This document shows positions 20,650 to 20,701 of a stretch of 20,701 nt of DNA, one piece after another. Source of the stretch: UBA3792 sp964426415 (GTDB lineage: Bacteria > Bacillota > Clostridia > Christensenellales > CAG-138); assembly GCA_964426415.1 (NCBI GenBank), contig CAYRQM010000035.1, positions 1-20,701 on the forward strand, given 5' to 3'. The position numbers and the translations under genes are program-made. Within the stretch, counting starts at the first letter, position 1. Each line of letters opens with the position of its first letter. Under the pieces are notes generated by a model, which was given only the letters and a program-made list of their open reading frames with translations, made no database searches and was not told the origin of the DNA.

Positions 20650-20701
20650 ATGAAAAAAACAATTTCTATAATTATTTGCTTATTGATGCTGTGCCTGATG
20701 T
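20650..20701 (+). CDS. Start of a secreted protein or lipoprotein (truncated by window end)
   Basis: Only 17 codons are present: MKKTISIIICLLMLCLM, a typical signal-peptide start with two Lys and a hydrophobic core. CGGAGG lies just upstream of the ATG. Cysteines at positions 10 and 15 sit in the core, but a lipobox cannot be judged. Given its small His/Cys-rich neighbour, a metal-binding substrate protein is one guess; the visible part does not show it. Confidence 0.6.
   Translation, partial: MKKTISIIICLLMLCLM

Overview
The window reads as chromosomal DNA of a GC-rich, spore-forming Clostridia-type Bacillota. Evidence: a clear Spo0A, sigma-A-type promoters (TTGnnn-N17-TAnnnT, often with an extended -10), GGAGG ribosome sites, an ABC-2 exporter, LytR-CpsA-Psr and Dlt-like envelope genes, and a secreted protein with a dockerin-like tail. 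No taxon can be named from sequence alone. No rRNA, tRNA, CRISPR array, insertion sequence or phage gene was seen.

Layout. 187-885: membrane protein with a TrkA-C/RCK-C domain, with its own promoter. 980-5530: four-gene unit made of a zinc-ribbon membrane protein, an ABC ATPase and two paralogous ABC-2 permeases, closed by a terminator at 5540-5564. 5663-15916: nine tightly packed genes behind one visible promoter: D-amino acid transaminase, Ig-like/transglutaminase membrane protein, DltA-like adenylating enzyme, carrier protein, AlgI/DltB-type MBOAT, SGNH-like transferase, two lipoproteins (one a phosphodiester glycosidase) and an LCP protein. 15917-16256: non-coding stretch full of long inverted repeats, ending in a bidirectional terminator. 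16297-18945: two minus-strand genes, a secreted caspase-fold (C25-like) peptidase with dockerin-like tail and a small anchored protein. 19136-19915: spo0A. From about 20050 the DNA becomes much more AT-rich: a cluster of DnaA-box-like motifs, then a small His/Cys-rich membrane protein and the start of a secreted protein, possibly a metal-uptake locus.

The most interesting system is the nine-gene operon. It looks like a self-contained cell-envelope polymer aminoacylation and attachment module. The transaminase keeps the Bacillus D-amino acid transaminase catalytic Lys145 and Glu177 at the same numbers, plus the R-x-H carboxylate trap, so it can plausibly supply a D-amino acid. The DltA-like enzyme and carrier would activate it, and the MBOAT would move it across the membrane. 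There is no dltX, but the MBOAT itself ends in the hexapeptide FIYNRY, resembling the C-terminal acyl-shuttle motif described for DltX and for fused MBOATs. The partner SGNH-like protein carries Cys (GDCE) where such transferases normally carry Ser. The LCP protein and glycosidase fit attachment or trimming of the modified polymer. The acceptor polymer and the amino acid are not shown by the sequence.
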